From: Cytophagaceae bacterium
GTDB taxonomy: Bacteria; Bacteroidota; Bacteroidia; Cytophagales; Cytophagaceae
Reading direction: 5' to 3'
Assembly (NCBI GenBank): GCA_021151805.1
Contig: JAGKWN010000043.1
Span: 1 to 31,288 of the forward strand
Length of the DNA stretch: 31,288 nucleotides
The notes beneath the pieces are model-generated. The model was not told where the DNA came from and did not search any database. It worked only from the letters and a program-made list of their open reading frames with translations. Position numbers and translations under genes: made by a program. This document shows positions 7,510 to 16,253 of this stretch, piece after piece; the first letter of the stretch is position 1, and each line of letters opens with the position of its first letter.

Positions 7510-9039
7510 TTAATATTTTAATAATTCCTGTGTATTTACTTTACCCGTTTCCAGCATAGGTATGGTTTCTACAAATACGATCTGCCCCGGCATCTGGTAA
7601 CGTGCCACTTTATTCCGCAGCCACTCCATCAACACATCTGCTGACAAATCTGCATGATCTTTTTTAACGGCAAAAACCTTTAAGCGTTGTCCGTACAACT
7701 CATCAGCAACACCAATAACGGATGCCTGCAGAATCTGTTCATGTTGACACAAGATTGATTCTACTTCTTCCGGATATACATTCTCACCTCCCGACACAAT
7801 CATATTATCCTGCCGGCCTTTTAAGAAAATATATCCTTTCTGGTTTTTAAAACCCAGATCGCCGGTTTCAACCCATTGCTGTGCATGATTGTCTGCGGTC
7901 CAGTTGCATCGGATAAAAATCATACCCGTTTCATGATCCGAAACTTTTTGTCCGTTATTTATAATTTTCACCTCAACACCATAAATAGGCTTTCCTATCG
8001 AATCCGGATGCTGCCGTAAATCTTCAGGTGTCGCTAATATGGAGAAACCGGCTTCAGATGAACCATAAAGATTATACAGTTTATCACCTGCAGTTTCTAT
8101 TGTTCTCATCACCAGCAAACGATCAATCGGTGCGCCACCCGAAAGAATACATTGTACAGATTTAAAAACATCTGCATCAACATCCAGCAAGCGCTGTAAT
8201 ACAACCGGCACCAAAATCAACACTTCGATTTTATTTTTTTGTATCAGTGTGGCAGCTTCGTGCGCCGAAATTTTTTCCCGTAAAAAAATCTTCTTACCTA
8301 AAACCATTGATGTAACCAAGGCAGAAAAACCATAGCCATGATATACAGGCGTTGCAATATAAACAGAACGATAAGCATAAATTTTCAGCTTGGTCAGCAG
8401 CTCTGCCAGCGGATGAGAAAAATTTAAGATCGAAGCATTACGTGCCGCCGTTTTATAATTACCGCTTGAGCCGCCTGTAAGTACAATCACTTTTCCTGCT
8501 TTTACCGGTTTTATTTTTTTAGAAACAGAATATTCTTTTTTAACAGAATACTTTTCCGTAAGCTTCATTAAAGCTGACACCGAAACTTTTCTCGTTATAG
8601 CTGGTTGCTGTACATCGTTTTCTTTTTCCGCATCATAAATCACCAAATCAAATGTATGCTGTTGAATAATTTTTGCTAATTGTGTACTACCCATTTCTGC
8701 ATTCAACAGATAAATATCTACACCCAATGCAGATAAAGCAATAATGGATTGTACACATATCTGATGGTTTTTACATAGAACAGCAACACGATTCTTTTTC
8801 TGCAAAGAAAATTCTTCCTGTAAGGTATAGGCTATATGATGACATGCATAATACAACTGTTGATAGGTAAATTCTTTATCTGCAACATTTAGTGCTACAG
8901 CTCCCGGGTATGTCTTGTATACATACCGCAACAAAGCCAGTAGATTAAAACCATCTTTCAGGAGTGATTGTAAAAAATAATACAGACTTCTGAACGTAAG
9001 CAGTTTTATGCGAATTAGTGTTCGAACTAAATAAAACAT
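7510..9039 (-). CDS. AMP-forming acyl-CoA/acyl-acid ligase
   Basis: This is a 509-residue adenylate-forming enzyme that would activate a carboxylic acid, probably a fatty acid, as acyl-AMP and then acyl-CoA. The motifs are in order: the phosphate-binding loop LTGGSSGNYK (187-196), YGSSEAG (325-331), TGDLG (392-396), GRQDNMIVSGGENVYP (408-423), and the catalytic lysine K500 in the C-terminal GKVNT. About 40 residues before the adenylation domain form a hydrophobic or amphipathic N-terminal stretch that may bind the membrane. The gene starts one base after the stop of the Acr1-like reductase gene and is followed 8 bases later by a membrane-protein gene. The P-loop is slightly unusual (GGSSGNYK instead of the common SGTTGxPK). 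Chain-length preference cannot be read from sequence. Confidence 0.9.
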   Translation of the reverse strand: MFYLVRTLIRIKLLTFRSLYYFLQSLLKDGFNLLALLRYVYKTYPGAVALNVADKEFTYQQLYYACHHIAYTLQEEFSLQKKNRVAVLCKNHQICVQSIIALSALGVDIYLLNAEMGSTQLAKIIQQHTFDLVIYDAEKENDVQQPAITRKVSVSALMKLTEKYSVKKEYSVSKKIKPVKAGKVIVLTGGSSGNYKTAARNASILNFSHPLAELLTKLKIYAYRSVYIATPVYHGYGFSALVTSMVLGKKIFLREKISAHEAATLIQKNKIEVLILVPVVLQRLLDVDADVFKSVQCILSGGAPIDRLLVMRTIETAGDKLYNLYGSSEAGFSILATPEDLRQHPDSIGKPIYGVEVKIINNGQKVSDHETGMIFIRCNWTADNHAQQWVETGDLGFKNQKGYIFLKGRQDNMIVSGGENVYPEEVESILCQHEQILQASVIGVADELYGQRLKVFAVKKDHADLSADVLMEWLRNKVARYQMPGQIVFVETIPMLETGKVNTQELLKY

Positions 9040-9040
9040 A

Positions 9041-9886
9041 CTATTTCGTATTACTGTTTTTCATGAAAAATTCAATCGGAACTCTGAACAATACACTTCC
9101 GATTTCTCCAAAGATCAACCACCAAGGTTTAAATTTTCGTTGACGGCTTATAATGCATTTGCAAACAATTGTTGCTGCGTGATCCGCACGCATAGCAGGA
9201 AATTTTTTATAAGCTTCCGTTGGTTCGATCATGCGCGTTTTTACAAGCGGCAGATAAACATGCGATACCGCAACCTCTTTGGCTCTCAATTCAGGTGATG
9301 CTGCACGCAGCCACTGATCAAAGGCTACTTTCGATGCCTGGTAGGCAGACCATTTAGGCGCAGGTATGAGTAGCACATTTGCTGCTGAAACCGTAATGAT
9401 CTGTCCTTGCTGTTTTAGCAATTGAGGAATCAAAGCCAGGGATAGTTTTACAGGAGCAAAATAATTCAGCGCCATGGTTCTTGTAGAATCATGAAAACGA
9501 TCCAGTGAATCGAATACAGATCTTCGGATTGACTTTCCTGCATTGCTTATAAAAATATCAATGCCTGTATCCTCACTTTTCAATTTGTTTATGAATGCAT
9601 CCAACTCTGTTTCGTTTGTCAGATCAGCCACGAATATTTCCACGTTCCCACCCAACTCTTCCACCTGCATTTTTACTTCTTCAAGCTTCTCTTTACTCCG
9701 TGCCACCAGTACCAGGTTGGCTTTTGCACGGGCCAGTTTATAAGCAACCTGTTCTCCAATACCAAAGCTACCTCCCGTAATCAGGATCCGTTTGTTTGCA
9801 ACCGCTTTGTTTAATGCCTCCAAATTCAGAGGTGTTGCAGGGAAAAGAATATGTTCTGTAACTGTATATTTTTTATTGTCAGACAT
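9041..9886 (-). CDS. SDR oxidoreductase resembling Acr1 fatty acyl-CoA reductase
   Basis: This 281-residue short-chain dehydrogenase has the NAD(P)-binding TGGSFGIG at 37-44, NAG at 115-117, and Y182/K186 in YQASK. The block NAGKSIRRSVFDSLDRFHD, the later LNYFAPVKL and the PLVKTRMIEPT segment closely match, from memory, the Acinetobacter Acr1 fatty acyl-CoA reductase (NAGRSIRR..., RFHD, LNYFGAV, PLVRTPMIAPT). Acr1-type enzymes reduce acyl-CoA to the aldehyde for wax-ester synthesis. The usual catalytic serine 13 residues before the tyrosine is alanine here (A169), while S167 lies 15 before it. It is the first gene of the operon, followed by the acyl-CoA ligase after one base. It could instead act on another acyl or keto lipid. 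Confidence 0.85.
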   Translation of the reverse strand: MSDNKKYTVTEHILFPATPLNLEALNKAVANKRILITGGSFGIGEQVAYKLARAKANLVLVARSKEKLEEVKMQVEELGGNVEIFVADLTNETELDAFINKLKSEDTGIDIFISNAGKSIRRSVFDSLDRFHDSTRTMALNYFAPVKLSLALIPQLLKQQGQIITVSAANVLLIPAPKWSAYQASKVAFDQWLRAASPELRAKEVAVSHVYLPLVKTRMIEPTEAYKKFPAMRADHAATIVCKCIISRQRKFKPWWLIFGEIGSVLFRVPIEFFMKNSNTK

Positions 9887-10009
9887 AAGGTATTCTATTC
9901 AAGCGGAATATATTTACAATTTAGCACAAAACCATAGACGGTAAGGGAAACAAATAACTATTTCGGCAAAAATTTCCGCAGTAGACCAACAGTTTTTTAC
10001 CTTTGTCAG
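9887..10009. promoter_or_regulatory. Divergent promoter region, acyl-lipid operon and hrpB
   Basis: The 123-base gap between two divergently read units must hold both promoters. On the plus side TACCTTTG at 9998-10005 is an exact -7 element only four bases before the hrpB ATG. For the minus-strand operon I found no convincing -33/-7 pair. Confidence 0.6.
9998..10005 (+). promoter_or_regulatory. -7 element of hrpB, suggesting a leaderless mRNA
   Basis: The sequence TACCTTTG ends four bases before the ATG at 10010. If this is the active -7 element, transcription would start at or within a few bases of the start codon. Confidence 0.5.
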
Positions 10010-12490
10010 ATGAATCAATACCCGATTGCAGAAATTGTTGATCAGATCAGAGACACTTTATCTCTGCAAACAACTGTTATTCTTCAGGCTCCTCCTGGCG
10101 CGGGAAAGAGTACCATCCTGCCGCTTGAGTTGTTGAAGGCTGACTGGCTGGGTGATAAAAAGATCATCCTGCTGGAACCCCGTCGTATGGCTGCGCGTAG
10201 CGTTGCACAACGCATGGCTGATCTACTGGATGAAGAGGTGGGTAAAACAGTTGGTTACCGGGTACGTTTCGACCAGAAGGTATCAGCACAAACACGTATT
10301 GAAGTTGTTACCGAAGGTATTTTAACACGCCGTCTGCAGCAGGACAGCATGCTGGACGGAATCGGCATGGTTATTTTTGATGAATTTCACGAGCGCAGTC
10401 TGCATAGTGATCTGTCGCTGGCCTTGTGCAGAGACCTGCAGCAGATCTTACGTGAAGACCTGCGGATCCTGATTATGTCGGCTACGCTCGACGGAGAGCA
10501 GCTATCAGCACTCTTAGAAAATGCGCCCATCATTACAAGCAAAGGACGACAGTATCCAATCGATGTACGCTATACAAGCGTTGACTCCAATGCTCCAATC
10601 AGTTCTGAAGTAACACGTGTAATCAATAAAACTATTAAAGAAGAACAAGGTGATGTGCTTGTCTTTTTGCCTGGCGTGCGTGAGATCCAGCAAACGGCAG
10701 ATGCCTTGAATGAACAACATCCTGATCTTTCAATCCGACCGTTATATGGTGAATTAAGCCTTTCCGCCCAGCAGGAAGCCATCAATCCGGATGCCTATGG
10801 CCGGAGAAAAATTGTACTGGCAACGTCCATAGCTGAAACCAGTCTTACGATAGAAGGAATTAAAATTGTTATAGATAGCGGCCTTGCGCGCGTACCAAAG
10901 TTTGATCCCAATAGCGGCATGACCAAACTGGAAACCGTAAAGGTTACCCAAGACGCGGCCGACCAGCGTGCAGGGCGGGCAGGCAGACTCGGTCCCGGTA
11001 TAGCGATACGCCTGTGGTCTGAAGCCACACACAACTATCTCAAACCGCAGCGCATACCGGAAATTTCAGAAGCAGATCTTGCACCTTTGGTTTTAGAGCT
11101 TGCACAATGGGGAGTAAAGAATATACAGTCCATGACCTGGATTACAGCTCCGCCTACAGGCGCTGTTGAACAGGCACGCACTTTATTGCAGGAATTGCAG
11201 GCATTAAAAAATGATGCCATTACCGAAGAAGGAAAAGCATTGGCAAACCTGCCGACCCATCCACGTACGGCACACTTGTTACTGAAAGGAAAAGAAAACA
11301 ATACACTTCCGCTGGCAATCGATCTTGTTTGTATTCTGGAAGAACGTGATGCGTTAGGCAAACATGCCGGCGCCGATATTGCTTTACGCGTAGAAGCCCT
11401 ACGCGCCTGGAGAAGCGGTAAACGCTATCAGGGAGACAAACACATTTTTGAACGCATTGAACGTTCGGCACAATCCTGGAGAAAAATATTCGGCATTAAA
11501 TCTTCAGACTATGAATTTGATGCAGATGCCATTGGCTTACTGATCGCAGCGGCCTATCCGGAAAGAATTGCCAAGCTGATTGACCCGGCAGCAGCCCGTT
11601 ACCGCATGGCCAACAGCCGCAACGTACGTTTGCATGAAAATGATGTACTCGTAAAAGAAGAATGGCTGGCGGTTGCACATGCAGATGCGGGTGTTGGAGA
11701 AGGTCGTATTTACTGGGCTGCACCTTTAAACCCTACACTGCTTACAGACCGCATGGAACAACAGGTACGGATCCGTTGGGATGAGAGCAAAGGCATCTTA
11801 GTACAGCAGGAAGAAACACGCATCGGCAGTTTGGTTGTTTCATCCAAACCATTAAAAGACATAGACGAAGCACTACGGACCAAAGCCCTGTGTGACGCTG
11901 TTAGAAAGGAAGGATTCAAACTCTTTACCTGGGACGAAGCCTGCGAGCAATGGCAGGCACGTATTCTTTCTTTAAGACAATGGCGACCAACGGATAATTG
12001 GCCGGATGTGAGTGCCGAACAATTGCTTGCGACCGTTGAAGAATGGCTGCCCTTCTATCTTAAAAATGTAAAGCGTCGCGAGGACTTCAAAAAAATTCCA
12101 TTGATTGAAGTTTTAAATACCATACTTCCCTGGGAACAATCACAGATACTTGCTAAACTTGCACCCACACACCTGGATGTACCGAGCGGCTCATCCATTG
12201 CACTGGAATACAAAGCAGATGGCAGCTCTCCTATTCTATCTGTGCGTTTGCAGGAGCTCTTCGGTTTAACAGACACCCCGCTGGTAAACGAAGGAAAAAC
12301 AAAAGTGATGATCCACCTGCTTTCCCCCGGTTACAAACCTGTACAGGTTACGCAGGATTTAAAAAGTTTCTGGGCAAATACCTATCCGGAAGTCCGTAAA
12401 GAATTGCGTATGCGCTACCCTAAACATTCCTGGCCGGAAGATCCATGGAACGCAGAAGCTGTGCGTGGTGTTAAAAGAAAAACGAGTTAA
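10010..12490 (+). CDS. hrpB: ATP-dependent helicase HrpB
   Basis: This 826-residue DEAH/RHA-type helicase has PPGAGKS (Walker A) at 28-34, DEFH at 124-127 (motif II, with F in place of the A of DEAH), SATL at 157-160 and QRAGRAGR at 319-326 (motif VI). It is followed by a helicase-associated winged-helix region and a long HrpB-type C-terminal domain containing PWEQSQILAK and a conserved ending with YPKHSWPEDP. The length and this ending separate it from HrpA. The cellular RNA substrate of HrpB is not well known. The next gene starts 6 bases downstream, so they form an operon. The ATG is supported by the adjacent -7 element, and no Shine-Dalgarno is seen. Confidence 0.95.
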   Translation: MNQYPIAEIVDQIRDTLSLQTTVILQAPPGAGKSTILPLELLKADWLGDKKIILLEPRRMAARSVAQRMADLLDEEVGKTVGYRVRFDQKVSAQTRIEVVTEGILTRRLQQDSMLDGIGMVIFDEFHERSLHSDLSLALCRDLQQILREDLRILIMSATLDGEQLSALLENAPIITSKGRQYPIDVRYTSVDSNAPISSEVTRVINKTIKEEQGDVLVFLPGVREIQQTADALNEQHPDLSIRPLYGELSLSAQQEAINPDAYGRRKIVLATSIAETSLTIEGIKIVIDSGLARVPKFDPNSGMTKLETVKVTQDAADQRAGRAGRLGPGIAIRLWSEATHNYLKPQRIPEISEADLAPLVLELAQWGVKNIQSMTWITAPPTGAVEQARTLLQELQALKNDAITEEGKALANLPTHPRTAHLLLKGKENNTLPLAIDLVCILEERDALGKHAGADIALRVEALRAWRSGKRYQGDKHIFERIERSAQSWRKIFGIKSSDYEFDADAIGLLIAAAYPERIAKLIDPAAARYRMANSRNVRLHENDVLVKEEWLAVAHADAGVGEGRIYWAAPLNPTLLTDRMEQQVRIRWDESKGILVQQEETRIGSLVVSSKPLKDIDEALRTKALCDAVRKEGFKLFTWDEACEQWQARILSLRQWRPTDNWPDVSAEQLLATVEEWLPFYLKNVKRREDFKKIPLIEVLNTILPWEQSQILAKLAPTHLDVPSGSSIALEYKADGSSPILSVRLQELFGLTDTPLVNEGKTKVMIHLLSPGYKPVQVTQDLKSFWANTYPEVRKELRMRYPKHSWPEDPWNAEAVRGVKRKTS

Positions 12491-12496
12491 AATTTC

Positions 12497-14500
12497 ATGC
12501 TTCGCATATTTGCTATATTCTTTTTAATACTAACGATTTCCGTTTCGGCTTTTTCACAGACGAACTGGATGCTGGAAGAATCGATTGATCGGGAGAACGT
12601 ATGGAATCATCCGTTGTATAACCCTTACAATACAGCAGACAAACTGATTACAGCACAGACAGATTCCGGTTTGTATTGCGTCGATTGTAATTTGGCAGCA
12701 TTGATCTGGAAGGGAATTGAATCAACAAAGATTCCTGCATATCAAACCGATAAGAATTCCGCTTTGGTTCTGCAAAAAATTCCTGTTCTTAAAAAGAAAC
12801 TGCAAGCACTGATTATAGACCATAACGCAGAGCTGTCCATTGCGGAAATCTTTCACCACGCTGAAATCCTGATCTACCGCAAAGCCTTAAACAACAATCC
12901 TGCACAATTAGAAGACCTGTCTGTTGAGTGGATCGCGCTTACAATTCCGCAAACAGATAAACCATTTTACCTATATGTAAAAGCTAAAGATTGTTTTACG
13001 TTTTTGAAAACACAAAGCTGCTATTGGGTGCACCCTTTCAACCTGGCAATGAAATCAAGCTTTGCTGATGCACTGACACAACGAAGATATGAAGCAAAAA
13101 ATTACCGCATTGTTGCGGCAACAAATCTGCAGAAAAATCCCAGGTATACCGAATCAAGCCTTCCTGTTATTCAACGTCTGATCCAGGCAGATCAACAACC
13201 CGATAAAACAATATCTTCAACAACTGATACCACATTGACTTATCTGCAGGCCATTTGTACTGCCAATATACTGAATACAAGCAACCGCGGCTATTACAAA
13301 GCACACCTGCCGGAATTATTGATAGAACTTTATACAAATAAAAAACTACAGGGATATAATTATCACGAAAGTGGTTACTTCACAGCCATAGATGAGCAGA
13401 CGTTTAAGGATCATCTCATTTTTGAATATGAGCAAGACGGCGAATATACTATAAAACGTGCTGATGCAAACATGTTGACAGAGCTGCATGTCATAAAAAC
13501 ATTTACAAAAACAGAATCCTCATTGTCACTCCGCAATGATTGGTTATTGTTGGGATTACCTGCCAATCAGTATAAAAACTTTAACAATGATTTTGTTATT
13601 GCTTTTTCATATGATGATGTATTACACGCTCTGGCAACACAAAAAACATATTGGTTTAACGGCGCAAATGAAGCAGACTCGCTTCTTTTAGTCGAAGCAC
13701 TGCTCAGGCAAAATATCGCATATGATAAAATGATCATCCGTTCTGCCTATCGTGATACAATTACAACAATTACTAATACCGGCACTTATACGAATTCTCC
13801 CAATGACAATACGCTGGCCAATTTATATTATGAACAGGCCGGAGCACTGATTAGAGACTTTGATGCCGCACATAAAAGAATTCCTCCGGCAGGAAAAACT
13901 AAAATTGAAAGTTATGAATTGCATTATGCATTCAATAAACTTCCAAACAACGCTGAGATTGCCGGGGCCATCATTGAAGGCATTCGAATAAATAAATTAC
14001 AGGCCTATAAAGATGAGAAACTGCAACAACCTTCCAGCGGATCTGATGTTGAGTATCTGTTAGACAAAAAGCGCTTTTATAAAACCGGAAATGCGAAAAA
14101 AGACAGCATATACATCAGCAAAATTTCCATGGAAGACCGCTACATTCATAGTGAGCAGTTGACTGAATACACCTTAACTTCCAGTTATAAAATCAATGCT
14201 AAAAAAGAGAGCAACACAGGTATATCATTTGGCATTATTATTCCCGCGGAATTACATCCGCAATACGAAGAAGAAGTTTTATGCTACGTCTCCTACCCGG
14301 CAATGATCAAATACCTGTCTTCTGTAAAAACAACAAAGAAATATGTTGCGCAATTAAAAGCGCTTCCTGAAGAAAAGGCGATTATTCAGGTATGGGATTT
14401 TTATGACATGCTTTGGTATGATATAACGATTGAATATCTTCCTGAGAACTTACCAACGTTCATTAAAGAGCATATATCAGAATCTTTACCAGATAAATAA
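12497..14500 (+). CDS. Secreted protein with three GldN-like repeats
   Basis: This is a 667-residue protein with a signal peptide (about 1-21, SVSAFSQ). Three internal repeats are visible. Each begins with a segment like IWKGIESTKIPAYQTDK (70-86), then LIELYTNKKLQGYN (275-288), then IIEGIRINKLQAYKDEK (492-508). Each is followed 80-95 residues later by a strand such as IALTIP (146-151), LLGLPA (351-356) and GIIIPA (579-584), and then a segment such as YVKAKDCFTFL, AFSYDDVLHAL or YVSYPAMIKYL. The first repeat also has SFADALTQRRYEAKNY (188-203), which resembles the end of the gliding/T9SS protein GldN. It is therefore probably a periplasmic or envelope protein related to GldN, but this is inferred from pattern and not from a proven match. 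It is cotranscribed with hrpB (gap 6 bases). Confidence 0.75.
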   Translation: MLRIFAIFFLILTISVSAFSQTNWMLEESIDRENVWNHPLYNPYNTADKLITAQTDSGLYCVDCNLAALIWKGIESTKIPAYQTDKNSALVLQKIPVLKKKLQALIIDHNAELSIAEIFHHAEILIYRKALNNNPAQLEDLSVEWIALTIPQTDKPFYLYVKAKDCFTFLKTQSCYWVHPFNLAMKSSFADALTQRRYEAKNYRIVAATNLQKNPRYTESSLPVIQRLIQADQQPDKTISSTTDTTLTYLQAICTANILNTSNRGYYKAHLPELLIELYTNKKLQGYNYHESGYFTAIDEQTFKDHLIFEYEQDGEYTIKRADANMLTELHVIKTFTKTESSLSLRNDWLLLGLPANQYKNFNNDFVIAFSYDDVLHALATQKTYWFNGANEADSLLLVEALLRQNIAYDKMIIRSAYRDTITTITNTGTYTNSPNDNTLANLYYEQAGALIRDFDAAHKRIPPAGKTKIESYELHYAFNKLPNNAEIAGAIIEGIRINKLQAYKDEKLQQPSSGSDVEYLLDKKRFYKTGNAKKDSIYISKISMEDRYIHSEQLTEYTLTSSYKINAKKESNTGISFGIIIPAELHPQYEEEVLCYVSYPAMIKYLSSVKTTKKYVAQLKALPEEKAIIQVWDFYDMLWYDITIEYLPENLPTFIKEHISESLPDK

Positions 14501-14538
14501 AATACATTCTGCTCAAGTATCATTCGAAGCTATAAAAT

Positions 14539-14574
14539 AAAGAGTCCGGCCAACATTCGTTAACCGGACTCTTT
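14539..14574. terminator. Bidirectional terminator between converging genes
   Basis: AGAGTCCGG (14541-14549) pairs perfectly with CCGGACTCT (14564-14572), with further A-T pairs outside (14539-14574). It serves the plus-strand unit ending at 14500 and the minus-strand pyrophosphatase gene ending at 14594. Confidence 0.9.
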
Positions 14575-14593
14575 TAATGATAAACTTTACGAA

Positions 14594-15124
14594 TTACTTT
14601 TTGAAAGTAACGTTATAAAGTTCGATGCTTTCGTTTACAATACGTAGAGCTTCTTCTCTACCTAAGAAATCTTCAACGACAACTTTTTTGTTTTCAAGTT
14701 TTTTGTAGTCTTCAAAGAAACGTTGTACTTCAAGGATCGTATGCGGAGGTAATTCTTTAATATCGTTGTAGTGTTTTACTGAAATATCATCAGCAGCTAC
14801 AGCAATGATTTTATCATCTTTTTCACCGCCGTCAAGCATACGCATTACGCCGATTACTTTTGCATTTACAATACAGAATGGTACAACTTCAACCTGTGAG
14901 ATAACCAATACATCCAATGGATCTTTGTCATCACAGTATGTACGCGGAATAAATCCGTAGTTAGCCGGGTAATGTACAGATGAAAAAAGTACACGATCCA
15001 AACGCAATAAACCAGACTCTTTATCTAATTCATATTTAGCTTTACTTCCACTCGGAATTTCAATGATACATTGAACTATTGCTGGAGATTCATCTCCATA
15101 AGAAACATCATGCCAAGGATTCAT
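14594..15124 (-). CDS. ppa: Inorganic pyrophosphatase, family I
   Basis: This 176-residue soluble pyrophosphatase hydrolyses pyrophosphate to two phosphates and pulls biosynthetic reactions forward. The family signature is visible as DKDPLDVLV (66-74) with metal-binding aspartates D66, D68 and D71. SGSKAKYE (25-32) and HYPANYGFIP (51-60) are also typical. The length is normal and the enzyme is cytoplasmic and Mg-dependent by homology. It is monocistronic, with a bidirectional terminator downstream. Upstream, TAATTTG is close to, but one base short of, the -7 consensus. Confidence 0.97.
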   Translation of the reverse strand: MNPWHDVSYGDESPAIVQCIIEIPSGSKAKYELDKESGLLRLDRVLFSSVHYPANYGFIPRTYCDDKDPLDVLVISQVEVVPFCIVNAKVIGVMRMLDGGEKDDKIIAVAADDISVKHYNDIKELPPHTILEVQRFFEDYKKLENKKVVVEDFLGREEALRIVNESIELYNVTFKK

Positions 15125-15211
15125 ATTTTCAATTATTATTAATAGCGCAAATTACGAAAAAATATCACTTTTTTTACCCTTTATTAAACACTGATTACAA
15201 GCATGTTAGTA

Positions 15212-16027
15212 TTAAGCAGGCATTTTATAATGCGAAGTGATGATCTTTTCAAACCATTTCTTCGGAACAAGTCTCCGTACCAGAATAGATAATTTTTGCA
15301 TAGGTTTGCCTACGAGGTAATTAATATCCGGATTTTTGCTTTCAATGATTTTAACAATGGCTTTTCCCATCAACACCGGATCAGATGAATGCGCCACTTC
15401 AGCATTGATCATTGCTTCAATACGGTTAATCTCCTGGGTATAGATAGAACCGGATCTGCCCGCATGCGCCACGCGACGGTTATCGCTGATATTGGTTGCA
15501 AAATCTCCCGGATCAACTACACATGCCTTTACGCCATAAGGTTTCAACTCCATACGCATGGCTTCTGTGATCATATGCACCGATGCTTTGGTTGCACTGT
15601 AGATACCTCTGTATGGCAAGCCCATGTAGCCAGCGATTGAACTGATGTTAATGATCAGTCCAGCCTTACGTTCACGCATGTGCGGCAATACTGCCTGGCA
15701 CGTACGCAGAATGCCATACACATTGGTTTCAAATATTTCTTTTGCTTCTTCAGCTGTACTGTCTTCAATAGAACCCAGCATACCAATACCGGCATTGTTG
15801 ATCAATACATCCAGCTTACCTTCTGCATCAACAATCTGCTTTAGTGCTGGTGTAATTGTATGTTCATTCAGCACATCCAGGGCAATCAGTTTAAATGGAA
15901 CAGCTTGCGCATAACGCTCCGGATTTCGACTCGTGCCATATACAATGTAACCTCGTTCATGCAGATACAAACAGATGGATTTACCAATACCTGAACTTCC
16001 GCCTGTTACCAATACTACCTTATTCAT
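15212..16027 (-). CDS. Classical short-chain dehydrogenase/reductase
   Basis: This 271-residue SDR has TGGSSGIG at 8-15, NNAG at 77-80 and the complete catalytic triad S130, Y143 and K147 (ISSIAG... IYSATK). A PGDFATN segment follows the active site, as in many all-purpose reductases. The substrate cannot be named from sequence. It stands alone between ppa (87 bases downstream) and a 226-base intergenic region. Unlike the Acr1-like gene at 9041, it keeps the standard catalytic serine spacing. Confidence 0.93.
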   Translation of the reverse strand: MNKVVLVTGGSSGIGKSICLYLHERGYIVYGTSRNPERYAQAVPFKLIALDVLNEHTITPALKQIVDAEGKLDVLINNAGIGMLGSIEDSTAEEAKEIFETNVYGILRTCQAVLPHMRERKAGLIINISSIAGYMGLPYRGIYSATKASVHMITEAMRMELKPYGVKACVVDPGDFATNISDNRRVAHAGRSGSIYTQEINRIEAMINAEVAHSSDPVLMGKAIVKIIESKNPDINYLVGKPMQKLSILVRRLVPKKWFEKIITSHYKMPA

Positions 16028-16139
16028 GTTGCTGTTGTTTTATTATTATCCCGAAGTTAGAAAAAAAGGCACAAAGCAGAAAGTTTATAAAACGAAAGGA
16101 ATGAAATGATAAACGTTTCTTAAAGTCGTCCGTAAAGCA

Positions 16140-16172
16140 AACGCTCCAAGGGTTTGAAACTCTTGGAGCGTT
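16140..16172. other. Long perfect hairpin without a T-tract
   Basis: AACGCTCCAAG (16140-16150) and CTTGGAGCGTT (16162-16172) are perfectly complementary, and the loop can pair further through GGTTT/GAAAC-like bases, giving nearly 15 pairs. There is no run of T on either strand, so it is not a standard terminator. It lies between the clpB terminator and the start of the SDR gene at 16027, so it could be a stem in a 5' leader or an operator-like site. Confidence 0.6.
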
Positions 16173-16201
16173 CCTATGTGAAACGATTATGCCTTTAAAA
16201 T

Positions 16202-16234
16202 AAAAAAGCCGCGGCTGGTTTCCCGGCCGCGGCT
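16202..16234 (-). terminator. Intrinsic terminator of clpB
   Basis: AGCCGCGGC (16207-16215) and GCCGCGGCT (16226-16234) form a GC-rich nine-base stem, followed on the minus strand by six T. It starts 20 bases after the clpB stop codon. Confidence 0.92.
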
Positions 16235-16253
16235 CTCTATCCATCGATCTTTC

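Noticed and set aside
10514..12276. Several minus-strand frames of 68-108 residues inside hrpB
   Set aside because: They are antisense shadows of a well-supported helicase gene and show no family motif.
16140..16172. Second terminator for clpB or for the SDR gene
   Set aside because: No T-tract follows the stem on either strand, and the clpB terminator at 16202-16234 is already convincing.
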